Part shown: piece after piece, positions 16,903-25,194 of the stretch
Numbering within the stretch: position 1 is the stretch's first letter
Layout: each line of letters opens with the position of its first letter
Source of the DNA: Paracoccus sp041927875
Lineage (GTDB): Bacteria; Pseudomonadota; Alphaproteobacteria; Rhodobacterales; Rhodobacteraceae
NCBI RefSeq assembly: GCF_041927875.1
Contig: NZ_JBHFHN010000001.1
Reading direction: 5' to 3' (one strand)
Length of the DNA stretch: 64,000 nucleotides
Notes under the pieces: generated by a model
Databases searched by the model: none
What the model saw: the letters and a program-made list of their open reading frames with translations, nothing else
What the model was told of the DNA's origin: nothing
Translations under genes and position numbers: made by a program

Positions 16903-18474
16903 GTGAAGATCGGGGCACCGAAGGAAATCCATCCGGGCGAGGCGCGCGTCGCCATCACACCCGAAAGCGCCGCGCAGTTGCACAAGCTGGGCCATGAAAC
17001 CTTCGTCGAATCCGGGGCGGGCAAGGCGGCCGGCTTTTCGGATGCCGATTATCAGGCGGCGGGCGTCACCGTGGAAAAGACCGCCGCGGCGCTGTTCAAG
17101 GCGGTCGATGTGGTGGCCAAGGTCCGCCCCCCCGAGGAGGTCGAGGTCAAGCGCCTGAAGCAGGGCCAGACGCTGATCTCGTTCTTCTATCCCGCGCAGA
17201 ACAAGGATCTGATGGATCTGGCCAACCGCCAGGGCGCCAGCGTCATCGCCATGGACATGGTGCCGCGCATCTCGCGCGCGCAGAAGATGGATGCGCTGTC
17301 GTCGATGGCCAATATCGCGGGCTACCGCGCGGTGATCGAGGCGGCGAACAACTTTGGCCGGTTCTTCACCGGTCAGGTGACGGCGGCGGGCAAGGTGCCG
17401 CCGGCCAAGGTGCTGGTTGTCGGCGCGGGCGTCGCGGGTCTGGCCGCGATCGGCACAGCCGTCAGCCTGGGCGCGGTCGTGCATGCCTTCGACGTGCGCC
17501 CCGAGGTGGCCGAACAGATCGAATCGATGGGCGCCGAGTTCGTGTTCCTTGAGTTCGAACCGGCCCAGGACGGCGCGGCGACGGGTGGCTATGCGGCCCC
17601 CTCATCGCCCGAGTTCCGCGAAAAGCAGTTGGCGAAGTTCCGCGAACTGGCGCCGCAGATGGATATCGTCATCACCACCGCCCTGATCCCCGGCCGCGAT
17701 GCTCCCGTCTTGTGGACCAAGGATATGGTCGAGGCGATGAAGCCCGGCAGCGTCATCATCGACCTCGCCGCCGAAAAGGGCGGCAATTGCGAACTGACCG
17801 TCCCCGAGCAGAAGATCGTCACCCCGAATGGCGTGACCATCGTCGGCTATACCGACTTCCCGTCGCGCATGGCGACCCAGGCGTCGAACCTTTATGGCAA
17901 CAATATCCGGCACATGATGGCCGATCTGACGCCCGGCAAGGACGGCCAGATCGTGCATAACATGGAAGACGACGTGATCCGCGGCGCGACCATCGCGCAT
18001 CAAGGCGCCGTCACCTTCCCGCCGCCGCCCCCCAAGGTGGCCGCGATTGCCGCCGCCAAGCCCAAGGACAAGCCGAAAGAGCTGACCCCCGAGGAACGCC
18101 GCGCCCAGGAAACCGCCGCCTTCAAGGCCCAGACCCGCAGCCAGGTCACGCTGCTGGCCGTCGCCGGTCTGGCGATGCTGGCGGTCGGCATGGTCGCCCC
18201 CGCCAGCTTCCTTCAGCATTTCATCGTCTTCGTGCTGTCGGTCTTCATCGGCTTCCAGGTGATCTGGAACGTCAGCCATTCGCTGCATACGCCGCTGATG
18301 GCGGTGACCAACGCCATTTCCTCGATCATCATCGTCGGTGCGCTGATGCAGATCGGTTCGGGGTCGTGGCTGGTCGTGATCCTTGCGGCGCTGTCGGTGC
18401 TGATGGCCGGGGTCAACATCTTTGGCGGCTTCCTGGTCACGCGCCGGATGCTGGCCATGTTCCAGAAATCGTAA
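16903..18474 (+). CDS. pntA: NAD(P) transhydrogenase subunit alpha (PntA)
   Basis: Alpha subunit of the proton-translocating transhydrogenase, which uses the proton gradient to reduce NADP+ with NADH. The 523-residue protein is the fused form: domain I (about residues 1-370) with the NAD-binding VVGAGVAGLAAIGTA near 173 and the mobile-loop region, a charged linker with PKDKPKELTPEERRAQE, and four C-terminal helices of domain II. In Rhodospirillum this polypeptide is split in two, so fusion is a useful taxonomic point. The start is GTG with AAGGGAG (16891-16897) in front. pntB follows after 10 nt. Confidence 0.96.
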   Translation: MKIGAPKEIHPGEARVAITPESAAQLHKLGHETFVESGAGKAAGFSDADYQAAGVTVEKTAAALFKAVDVVAKVRPPEEVEVKRLKQGQTLISFFYPAQNKDLMDLANRQGASVIAMDMVPRISRAQKMDALSSMANIAGYRAVIEAANNFGRFFTGQVTAAGKVPPAKVLVVGAGVAGLAAIGTAVSLGAVVHAFDVRPEVAEQIESMGAEFVFLEFEPAQDGAATGGYAAPSSPEFREKQLAKFRELAPQMDIVITTALIPGRDAPVLWTKDMVEAMKPGSVIIDLAAEKGGNCELTVPEQKIVTPNGVTIVGYTDFPSRMATQASNLYGNNIRHMMADLTPGKDGQIVHNMEDDVIRGATIAHQGAVTFPPPPPKVAAIAAAKPKDKPKELTPEERRAQETAAFKAQTRSQVTLLAVAGLAMLAVGMVAPASFLQHFIVFVLSVFIGFQVIWNVSHSLHTPLMAVTNAISSIIIVGALMQIGSGSWLVVILAALSVLMAGVNIFGGFLVTRRMLAMFQKS

Positions 18475-18484
18475 GGGGATCGTC

Positions 18485-19966
18485 ATGGCAAATCTGATCG
18501 AACTTCCCGCCATCGCGGTCCATGACCTGCCGGCCTATGGGCTGACGACGGCGGCCTATGTGGTGGCGGCGGTGCTGTTCATCCTGTCGCTGGGGGGCCT
18601 CTCGGGCCAGGAAAGCGCCAAGCGCGCGGTGTGGTATGGCATTGTCGGCATGGGGCTGGCGGTGGTGGCCACGCTGATCGGGCCGGGCGCGGGCAACTGG
18701 TTCCTGTCGCTGGTGATGCTGGCGATTGGCGGCGCGGGCGGCTGGTATGTCGCCAAGCGCGTGCAGATGACCGAGATGCCGCAGCTTGTGGCGGCCATGC
18801 ACAGCCTGGTGGGCCTCGCCGCGGTCTTTGTCGGCTATAACGCCCATCTTGAGATGATGCGCGTGCTGCGCCTGCGGGCCGAGGATGCCGCCTATGTCTT
18901 CAAGGGCTTCGCCGCCGTGCTGGCCCACAAGACTCCGGCCGAACTGACCATGCTGCGCGCCGAGGTGTTCCTGGGCGTGTTCATCGGTGCGGTGACCTTC
19001 ACCGGCTCGGTCGTGGCCTTTGGCAAGCTGGCCGGCCGCATCGACGGCAAGCCGAAAAAGCTGCCGGGCGGACATATGCTGAATGCCGGTTCGGCGGCGC
19101 TGTCGCTGCTGTTCATGGTGCTTTACATGAACGGCGCGGGTATCTGGACGCTGCTTCTGATGACGCTGCTGGCGCTGTTCATCGGCTATCACCTGATCAT
19201 GGGCATCGGCGGCGCCGACATGCCGGTGGTCGTGTCGATGCTGAACAGCTATTCCGGTTGGGCGGCGGCGGCCATCGGCTTCACCCTGGGCAATGACCTT
19301 CTGATCGTGGTCGGCGCCCTGGTCGGCTCTTCGGGCGCGATCCTGTCCTACATCATGTGCAAGGCGATGAACCGGTCGTTCATCAGCGTGATCCTGGGCG
19401 GCTTTGGCGGCGAAACCGGCCCGGCCATGGCGATCGAGGGCGAACAGATCGCCATCGACGCCGAGGGCGTGGCGGCGGCGCTGAACGAGGCGGATTCGGT
19501 CATCATCGTGCCGGGCTATGGCATGGCGGTGGCCCAGGCCCAGCAAAGCGTGTCCGAGCTGACCCGTAAGCTGCGCGCCAAGGGCAAGGAGGTCCGCTTC
19601 GCCATTCACCCGGTCGCAGGCCGCCTGCCGGGCCATATGAACGTGCTGCTGGCCGAGGCGAAAGTGCCCTATGACATCGTTCTGGAAATGGACGAGATCA
19701 ACGAGGACTTCCCCAATACCGACGTGGTGATCGTCATCGGCAGCAATGACATCGTGAACCCGGCCGCGCAAGAAGACCCGAACAGCCCCATCGCCGGGAT
19801 GCCGGTGCTGGAGGTCTGGAAGGCGAAACAGGTCTTCGTCAGCAAGCGCGGCCAGGGAACCGGCTATTCCGGGATCGAAAACCCCTTGTTCTACAAGGAA
19901 AATACCCGGATGTTCTATGGCGATGCGAAAAAGTCGCTCGATGGCCTGCTGCCGATGATCGACTGA
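18485..19966 (+). CDS. pntB: NAD(P) transhydrogenase subunit beta (PntB)
   Basis: Beta subunit of the proton-pumping transhydrogenase: an N-terminal membrane domain of about nine helices (residues 1-270) and a cytoplasmic NADP(H)-binding domain III at the C-terminus. Domain III shows GYGMAVAQAQQSVSELTRKL, HPVAGRLPGHMNVLLAEA, and the DVVIVIGSNDIVNPAAQEDP motif. The protein has 493 residues and a canonical C-terminus with ENTRMFYGDAKKSLDGL. It forms an operon with pntA and ends at a hairpin 40 nt downstream. Confidence 0.97.
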   Translation: MANLIELPAIAVHDLPAYGLTTAAYVVAAVLFILSLGGLSGQESAKRAVWYGIVGMGLAVVATLIGPGAGNWFLSLVMLAIGGAGGWYVAKRVQMTEMPQLVAAMHSLVGLAAVFVGYNAHLEMMRVLRLRAEDAAYVFKGFAAVLAHKTPAELTMLRAEVFLGVFIGAVTFTGSVVAFGKLAGRIDGKPKKLPGGHMLNAGSAALSLLFMVLYMNGAGIWTLLLMTLLALFIGYHLIMGIGGADMPVVVSMLNSYSGWAAAAIGFTLGNDLLIVVGALVGSSGAILSYIMCKAMNRSFISVILGGFGGETGPAMAIEGEQIAIDAEGVAAALNEADSVIIVPGYGMAVAQAQQSVSELTRKLRAKGKEVRFAIHPVAGRLPGHMNVLLAEAKVPYDIVLEMDEINEDFPNTDVVIVIGSNDIVNPAAQEDPNSPIAGMPVLEVWKAKQVFVSKRGQGTGYSGIENPLFYKENTRMFYGDAKKSLDGLLPMID

Positions 19967-20005
19967 AGCAGGCGGGGGGCGACTGCCCCTTGCCAGATCG
20001 CGGAC

Positions 20006-20028
20006 GGAGGGGGCTTCGCGCCCCCTCC
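20006..20028 (+). terminator. Hairpin after pntB, probable terminator
   Basis: GGAGGGGG (20006-20013) pairs perfectly with CCCCCTCC (20021-20028) around a 7-nt loop, 40 nt beyond the pntB stop. No T-tract follows directly, so termination may need Rho or the adjacent long palindrome at 20042-20091. Confidence 0.55.
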
Positions 20029-20041
20029 GAACCACCCCCGC

Positions 20042-20091
20042 GGAGTATTCATGAACAGAAGAAAGCCACTTCTTCTGTTCCTAAATACTCC
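20042..20091. repeat. Long intergenic palindrome, family member 1 (AGTATT core)
   Basis: Two nested perfect arms: GGAGTATT (20042-20049) pairs with AATACTCC (20084-20091), and an 11-nt arm at 20053-20063 (GAACAGAAGAA) pairs with 20070-20080 around a 6-nt loop. It shares the AAATACTC core and the CTTCTT arm with the elements at 24359-24408 and 55612-55683, which identifies a dispersed repeat family. Confidence 0.85.
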
Positions 20092-20139
20092 CGCCGGAGG
20101 CTCTGCCATCGCCGCAGCGATGCGGCCGGGGATCATATG

Positions 20140-21408
20140 ATGACCGATATCGACCATCCGCAACGCTATGCCCTGGTGAATGAACTTCACGCGCGGCCCT
20201 CGCCCCGGTTGAGCGCGCCCTGCGAGGCCGTGTATCTGGCCTTCAAGGAGCCGCGCGATGCCGCCAGCCGCGACCGCGCGCGCGACCGGGCGCATCTGGC
20301 GGCACTGACGGGTGAGGCGGTCGGCGATGACGCGACCCATGACATGCGGCAGATGGGCGGCGCGGTGATCCGCTGGGAAAGCTATGCCGAGTTCGTCAGC
20401 TATACCGCCTTCCGTGACGGGCTGACCCAGCCGCCGTTTGACCCGGCCCAGGCCGCGATCTTCCCCGAGGATTGGCAGGCCGTCGCGCCGGGCAAGCGGT
20501 TGGCCTCGGTCCTGGTGCGGGTCGAGGACATGCCCGAGGATCCGGGCGCGGTCGACGCCCGCATCAGCGACTGGTTTTCCGCCGACAGCCTGACCGCCGC
20601 GACGGCCATCGACGGTGCGGCCATCATCGCCACCGATTTCCGCATCGACCCCGCCGGCCACATGCGCTTTGCCGTCTTCGTTCGCCCCGGCACCGGGCCG
20701 GGGCGCATCGGCCGCATCGTCCAGCGGCTGCTGGAGATCGAAACCTATCGCGCCATGGCGATGCTGGGCCTGAAACGCGCCCGCGACGTGACCGCGCGGC
20801 TGAATGCGATCGAGCCGGAACTGGCGGCGCTTGTCGAGCACATGGCCGATCAGTCGCGCCCGTCGGAAGCCACGTTGCACGACCTGCTGGGTATTTCGGC
20901 TCGGCTGGAAAGCCTGGCGATGCAGCTGTCCTTCCGCTTCGGCGCGACCCCCGCCTATGAAGCGATCGTGCATGACCGGATCCGCGGCCTGCGAGAAGAG
21001 CGTTTCGCCGGTCGCCAGACCTTTGATGAGTTCATGTCGCGCCGCTTTGAACCGGCGATGCGCACCGTCCGCAGCGCCGAGCGCAGGCTTCAGGCGATGA
21101 TCGAACGCGCCGCGCGGGCCGGTGAGTTGCTGGGCACGCGGGTCGATGTCGAACGCGCCGCGCAGAACCAGAACCTTCTGGAAAGCATGGATGCGCGCGC
21201 CGATCTGCAACTGCGGCTTCAGGAAACGGTCGAGGGCCTGTCGGTCGTGGCGATCAGCTATTACGCCGTCAGCCTGGCGGGCTATCTGCTTTATCCGCTG
21301 GCCAAGCCCCTGCACATCAGCAAGGAAGTGATGCTGGCCGGCATCGTCCCCCTTGTCGTCATCTGTGTCTGGCTTATGGTGCGGCACATCAAGAACCGCA
21401 TCCACTAA
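20140..21408 (+). CDS. DUF3422 family membrane protein
   Basis: A 422-residue protein of the DUF3422 family, known from many proteobacteria but without assigned function. The N-terminus has the family motif ALVNELHARPSPRLSAPC. The middle contains helical, partly coiled-coil segments (about residues 230-360). Two hydrophobic helices close the protein: VVAISYYAVSLAGYLLYPLA and VMLAGIVPLVVICVWLMVRH, giving an arrangement like CorA-type or other tail-anchored channels with a large cytoplasmic domain; that comparison is an inference. ATGs at 20137 and 20140 are both possible; the second is better spaced from GGGGA. A small lipoprotein gene starts 9 nt after its stop. Confidence 0.85.
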   Translation: MTDIDHPQRYALVNELHARPSPRLSAPCEAVYLAFKEPRDAASRDRARDRAHLAALTGEAVGDDATHDMRQMGGAVIRWESYAEFVSYTAFRDGLTQPPFDPAQAAIFPEDWQAVAPGKRLASVLVRVEDMPEDPGAVDARISDWFSADSLTAATAIDGAAIIATDFRIDPAGHMRFAVFVRPGTGPGRIGRIVQRLLEIETYRAMAMLGLKRARDVTARLNAIEPELAALVEHMADQSRPSEATLHDLLGISARLESLAMQLSFRFGATPAYEAIVHDRIRGLREERFAGRQTFDEFMSRRFEPAMRTVRSAERRLQAMIERAARAGELLGTRVDVERAAQNQNLLESMDARADLQLRLQETVEGLSVVAISYYAVSLAGYLLYPLAKPLHISKEVMLAGIVPLVVICVWLMVRHIKNRIH

Positions 21409-21417
21409 GGACAGATC

Positions 21418-21504
21418 ATGCGCAAGACCTTGAAAACCCTGACAATTCTGGCCGCGCTGACGGCGCTTGCGGGCTGCGGCGTGCCGTTCGTGCCGTTCAT
21501 CTGA
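21418..21504 (+). CDS. 28-residue lipoprotein
   Basis: A very short frame with AAGGA (21408-21412) in front of its ATG. The product starts with a basic MRKTLKTL segment, continues with a hydrophobic TILAALTALA core and ends the signal at the lipobox LAGC, so Cys20 should be lipidated and the mature peptide would be only nine residues, CGVPFVPFI. The gene lies 9 nt after the DUF3422 gene and its stop overlaps the next start (TGATG), so it is embedded in an operon. The function is unknown; comparable tiny lipoproteins such as entericidins act in the envelope, but no sequence relation is claimed. Confidence 0.72.
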   Translation: MRKTLKTLTILAALTALAGCGVPFVPFI

Positions 21505-21824
21505 TGCAGATTTGGGGCATCACCACCTGCGACACGGTGCGCAAGGCGCGGGCCGCGCTGCCCGGTGCCGATTTCCGCGACATCCGCACCGATCCGCTGT
21601 CCGCGGATGAACGGGCCGAGCTGATCGCGGCCTTTGGCGACACGATCATCAACCGCGCCTCGCTGACCTGGCGCAAGCTGGATGAGGGCGCGCGCGGGCA
21701 GGGGCCGGATGCGCTTTTGTCCGCCCATCCCACGCTGATGAAGCGCCCGGTGATCCGCGACGATCAGGGCCGCCTGCATCTGGGCTGGACCAAGGCGGTG
21801 CAGGCCGATCTGGGCGTCGCCTGA
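21504..21824 (+). CDS. ArsC/Spx-family protein (YffB-like)
   Basis: A 106-residue thioredoxin-fold protein of the ArsC/Spx group. The N-terminal motif MQIWGITTCDTVRKARAALP has a single cysteine (Cys9) followed by D-T, as in YffB-type members rather than the C-x-x-C of Spx. The conserved INRASLTWRKL and HPTLMKRPVI segments are visible. True arsenate reductase activity is uncertain; YffB-like proteins bind glutathione and their physiological role is unclear. Translation is coupled to the 28-residue lipoprotein gene. No arsenic-resistance gene is nearby. Confidence 0.88.
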   Translation: MQIWGITTCDTVRKARAALPGADFRDIRTDPLSADERAELIAAFGDTIINRASLTWRKLDEGARGQGPDALLSAHPTLMKRPVIRDDQGRLHLGWTKAVQADLGVA

Positions 21825-21836
21825 TCCCATGAAAAA

Positions 21837-21859
21837 CGGCCCGCGCAACGCGGGCCGTT
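21837..21859 (-). terminator. Intrinsic terminator of the cold-shock gene
   Basis: ACGGCCCGCG (21837-21846) pairs perfectly with CGCGGGCCGT (21850-21859) around CAA. On the minus strand the stem is followed by a TTTTT run, so it is a classical Rho-independent terminator for the cold-shock gene. On the plus strand it lies 13 nt after the ArsC-like stop and may serve both genes. Confidence 0.9.
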
Positions 21860-21878
21860 CGCGCGCATGGGGCGCCGA

Positions 21879-22085
21879 TTACAGCAGTTGCAGATCGCTG
21901 GCCGAGGCGCGCCCGTCGCGGCCCGACTGCAATTCATAGCTGACTTTCTGGTTGTCGTTCAGCCCCTTCAGGCCCGCACGTTCGACAGCCGAGATGTGCA
22001 CGAACACATCCTTGCCGCCGTCATCGGGCGCGATGAAGCCATAACCTTTGGTGGTGTTGAACCATTTCACGGTGCCGGTGGCCAT
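21879..22085 (-). CDS. Cold-shock domain protein (CspA family)
   Basis: A 68-residue single cold-shock domain that binds single-stranded RNA or DNA and acts as an RNA chaperone. The RNP1-type motif KGYGFIAPDDGGKDVFVHIS covers both RNA-binding strands, and MATGTVKWFNTTKGYGFI is the canonical start. The ATG at 22085 follows AGGGAGAA on the minus strand. About 200 nt separate it from thrS upstream, enough for the long 5' leader usual in cold-regulated csp mRNAs, although no conserved cold box was identified. A strong intrinsic terminator lies 20 nt after its stop. Confidence 0.95.
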   Translation of the reverse strand: MATGTVKWFNTTKGYGFIAPDDGGKDVFVHISAVERAGLKGLNDNQKVSYELQSGRDGRASASDLQLL

Positions 22086-22284
22086 CCGTCTTCTCCCTTT
22101 CAGTGATCCCGGTTGCAACGCGCGACCGGGCCGTGCAGCCAGGCCTTCGGTCGTCCGGCATGCCCCGAAAGGGGAGGCGGTAGAAAGTCTGAAGTCACGC
22201 AAGCCAAAGCGTGACAGATTCGCCTGCAAAGGCAAGAAAAATCCGTCGCTCTGGCTGCGTGACCCGCAGATTGGACGAAACGGT

Positions 22285-24243
22285 TCAGGTCTCGGTCGGG
22301 CGCAGATCGGGCGGCAGTGCATCGCGCGCCAGTTCCGCCACCAGATCATCCAGCGCCATCGTCCGCGACCCGTCCTGCCCCAGACGGCGCACCGAGACGC
22401 TGCGGCTTTCGACCTCGCGCCCGCCCAGTGCCAGGATCACCGGCACCTTGCCGACCGAATGTTCGCGCACCTTGTAGTTGATCTTTTCGTTGCGCGTATC
22501 GGCCTCGGCCCGGACACCGGCGCGGCGCAGGGCCTCGACCACTTCGGTGACGTAATCATCGGCATCCGACACGATCGAGGCGACCACGACCTGACGCGGG
22601 GCCAGCCAGAAGGGCAGCTTGCCTGCGTGGTTTTCGATCATCATACCGATGAAGCGTTCAAAGCTGCCCAGAACCGCGCGGTGCAGCATGATCGGGCGAT
22701 GGCGGTTGCCATCCTCGCCGATATAGCTGGCATCCAGACGTTCGGGCAGGTTCGGGTCCAGTTGCAGCGTGCCGCACTGCCAGTCGCGCCCGATGGCGTC
22801 GGTCAGCACGAATTCCAGCTTGGGCGCATAAAAGGCGCCCTCGCCGGGGAAGATCTCATAGCTGTGGCCGGCGGCGGTGACGGCATTGGCCAAAGCCGCC
22901 TCCATCCGGTCCCAGCTTTCCTCGCTGCCCACCCGCTTTTCCGGTCGCGTGGACAGTTTGATGCGCCACGTCTGAAAGCCCAGATCGGTATAGATCTGCG
23001 ACAGGAATTCGATGAATTTCCGGCTTTCGGCCTCCACCTGATCGAAGGTGCAGAAGATATGCGCGTCGTCCTGGGTAAAGCCGCGCACCCGCATGATGCC
23101 ATGCAGCGCGCCCGACGGTTCATAGCGCGCGCAGGATCCGAATTCGGCCATGCGCAGGGGCAGGTCGCGATAGGATTTGATGCCGACATTGAAGATCTGC
23201 ACATGGCAGGGGCAGTTCATCGGCTTCAGCGCGTTGACGGTTTTCGTCTTGGCATGTTCCTCATCGACTTCGACGATGAACATGTTTTCCTGATAGTTGT
23301 CCCAATGGCCACTGGCTTCCCACAGCTTGCGGTTCACCACCTGCGGGGTGTTCACCTCGACATAGCCGCCCGCGCGTTGGCGGCGGCGCATGTAATCCTG
23401 CAACTGGGTGTAGATCGTCCAGCCGTTCGGATGCCAGAACACCTGGCCCGGCGCCTCCTCCTGCATGTGGAACAGGTCCATCTCGCGGCCCAGCTTGCGG
23501 TGGTCGCGCTTGGCTGCCTCCTCCATCATCGTGGTATAGGCCTTCAGCTCATCGCGGTTACGGAAGGCCACGCCGTAGATGCGTTGCAGCATGGGACGGG
23601 TGTTGTCGCCCAGCCAATAGGCGGCGGACACATGCGTCAGCTTGAAGGCATCGGCGGGCAGTTGGCCGGTGTGCTGCAAATGCGGGCCCCGGCACAGATC
23701 CTGCCAGTCGCCATGCCAATACATGCGGATGTCCTGGCCTTCGGGGATGCGGTCGATCAGCTCGATCTTGTAGGGCTCGCCCGCTGCCTCATAATGGGCG
23801 ATGGCACGGGCGCGGTCCCAGACCTCGGTGCGGATGGGGTCGCGGGCGTTGATGATCTGCTTCATCTTCGCCTCGATCGCGCCCAGATCCTCGGGGGTGA
23901 AGGGTTCGGCGCGGTCGAAATCGTAAAACCAGCCGTTATCGCGCACTGGGCCGATGGTCACCTTGACGTCGGGCCACAGCTCTTGCACCGCGCGCGCCAT
24001 CACATGCGCCAGGTCGTGCCGGATCAGTTCCAGCGCCGGAACCGGGTCTTTCAGCGTGTTGATCGACAGCCGCGCGTCGCGGGTGATCGGCCAGGCCAGA
24101 TCCCAATGCGCATCGTCAAGCTGGGCCGAGATCGCGGCCTTTGAAAGGCTCGGGGCAATGGATTGCGCCACCTCGGCGGCGGTGATGCCTGCGGGATAGC
24201 TGCGGATATTGCCATCGGGGAATGTCAGGGAAATATCGGCCAT
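22285..24243 (-). CDS. thrS: Threonyl-tRNA synthetase
   Basis: Class II aminoacyl-tRNA synthetase charging tRNA-Thr. The 652-residue protein has the N-terminal TGS domain (MADISLTFPDGNIRSYPAG), the N2 editing domain with HDLAHVMARAVQEL (the HxxxH-type editing site), the catalytic core with the zinc-binding MNCPCH segment, motif 2 in the FGSCARYEPSGALHG region, and a C-terminal anticodon-binding domain. The ATG at 24243 is preceded by AGGAG; an open extension upstream is ignored. It is transcribed leftwards and diverges from the hydrolase gene. Confidence 0.97.
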   Translation of the reverse strand: MADISLTFPDGNIRSYPAGITAAEVAQSIAPSLSKAAISAQLDDAHWDLAWPITRDARLSINTLKDPVPALELIRHDLAHVMARAVQELWPDVKVTIGPVRDNGWFYDFDRAEPFTPEDLGAIEAKMKQIINARDPIRTEVWDRARAIAHYEAAGEPYKIELIDRIPEGQDIRMYWHGDWQDLCRGPHLQHTGQLPADAFKLTHVSAAYWLGDNTRPMLQRIYGVAFRNRDELKAYTTMMEEAAKRDHRKLGREMDLFHMQEEAPGQVFWHPNGWTIYTQLQDYMRRRQRAGGYVEVNTPQVVNRKLWEASGHWDNYQENMFIVEVDEEHAKTKTVNALKPMNCPCHVQIFNVGIKSYRDLPLRMAEFGSCARYEPSGALHGIMRVRGFTQDDAHIFCTFDQVEAESRKFIEFLSQIYTDLGFQTWRIKLSTRPEKRVGSEESWDRMEAALANAVTAAGHSYEIFPGEGAFYAPKLEFVLTDAIGRDWQCGTLQLDPNLPERLDASYIGEDGNRHRPIMLHRAVLGSFERFIGMMIENHAGKLPFWLAPRQVVVASIVSDADDYVTEVVEALRRAGVRAEADTRNEKINYKVREHSVGKVPVILALGGREVESRSVSVRRLGQDGSRTMALDDLVAELARDALPPDLRPTET

Positions 24244-24358
24244 CGTGCCGTTCTCCTCGTCGGTTTGGCGCCCACGGAACGCCCGGTTGCGGGTATGTCG
24301 CCGGGTGATGCGCCCTTTGCGCGTCCCTGTCAACCGGGGTAAGGGTGGCGGGGACGGA

Positions 24359-24408
24359 TGAGTATTTGGGCAAAGCGGAAATGGGCTTCCTCTTTGTCCA
24401 AATACTCA
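24359..24408. repeat. Long intergenic palindrome, family member 2 (AGTATTTG core)
   Basis: The 17-nt arms at 24359-24375 and 24392-24408 pair fully, with one G-T wobble, and the loop can add a GGAA/TTCC pairing. The right arm contains TTTGTCCAAATACTCA, nearly the same as the left arm of the element at 55612-55683. It lies between the divergent thrS and hydrolase genes, so it is not simply a terminator. Confidence 0.88.
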
Positions 24409-24441
24409 AGCCACATCGCCATCCGCGCAGGGGAAAGAATG

Positions 24442-25194
24442 ATGCCGCAGTTCCTTGACACCGCCAGCGGGCGCCGCCTGGCCCATCACAAGACCGAAGG
24501 GTGCGGCCCGACCGTGGTGTTTCTGGGCGGGTTCAAATCCGACATGGAGGGGACCAAGGCCCTCGCTTTGGAGGCCTGGGCGCGGGCGCGGGGGCAGGCC
24601 TTTCTGCGCTTCGATTATTCCGGGCATGGGCAATCCTCGGGCGCGTTCACCGATGGCTGCATCGGCGATTGGGCGGCGGACGCGCGGGCCGCGATTGACG
24701 CGCTGACCGAGGGGCCGGTGGTGCTGGTCGGATCATCCATGGGCGGCTGGATCAGCCTGCTGATCGCGCGCGATCATCTGGGCGCGCGGCTGGCCGGCCT
24801 TGTCACCATCGCCGCCGCCCCGGATTTCACCGAAGCGGGCTTCTGGGCCGGGTTCTCAGATGCCGAGCGTGCGCAGGTGATGGATCAGGGCCAGATCGCG
24901 CTGCCCAGCGATTACGGCGATGAGCCCTATGTCATCACCCGCCGCCTGATCGAGGACGGGCGCGATCATCTGGTGATGACAGAGGCGCTGCATCTGCCCT
25001 GTCCGGTGCGGCTGTTGCAGGGCACCGATGATGCCGATGTGCCGATGGATTGGGCGCTGGATCTGCTGGATCACGCGACCGGCCCGGACATCCGGCTGAC
25101 CCTGGTCAAGGGCGCTGATCACCGCTTTTCAACCGATCCCTGCCTGCGGCTGATCGAGACCGCCGTGGCCGAGGTGCTGACATGCGCCGGTTGA
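24442..25194 (+). CDS. Alpha/beta hydrolase (ABHD10-like)
   Basis: A 250-residue serine hydrolase of the alpha/beta fold. The oxyanion strand VVFLGGFKSDMEGTKA, the nucleophile elbow VGSSMGGW with Ser99, an acidic residue in GTDDADVP and the catalytic histidine in KGADHRF are in the expected order. The LGGFKSDM(E)GTKA signature resembles the ABHD10/palmitoyl thioesterase-like group of alphaproteobacteria, which suggests a thioester or ester substrate, but the true substrate is unknown. ATGs at 24439 and 24442 are both possible after AGGGGA. The end overlaps the next hydrolase gene by 13 nt. Confidence 0.85.
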   Translation: MPQFLDTASGRRLAHHKTEGCGPTVVFLGGFKSDMEGTKALALEAWARARGQAFLRFDYSGHGQSSGAFTDGCIGDWAADARAAIDALTEGPVVLVGSSMGGWISLLIARDHLGARLAGLVTIAAAPDFTEAGFWAGFSDAERAQVMDQGQIALPSDYGDEPYVITRRLIEDGRDHLVMTEALHLPCPVRLLQGTDDADVPMDWALDLLDHATGPDIRLTLVKGADHRFSTDPCLRLIETAVAEVLTCAG

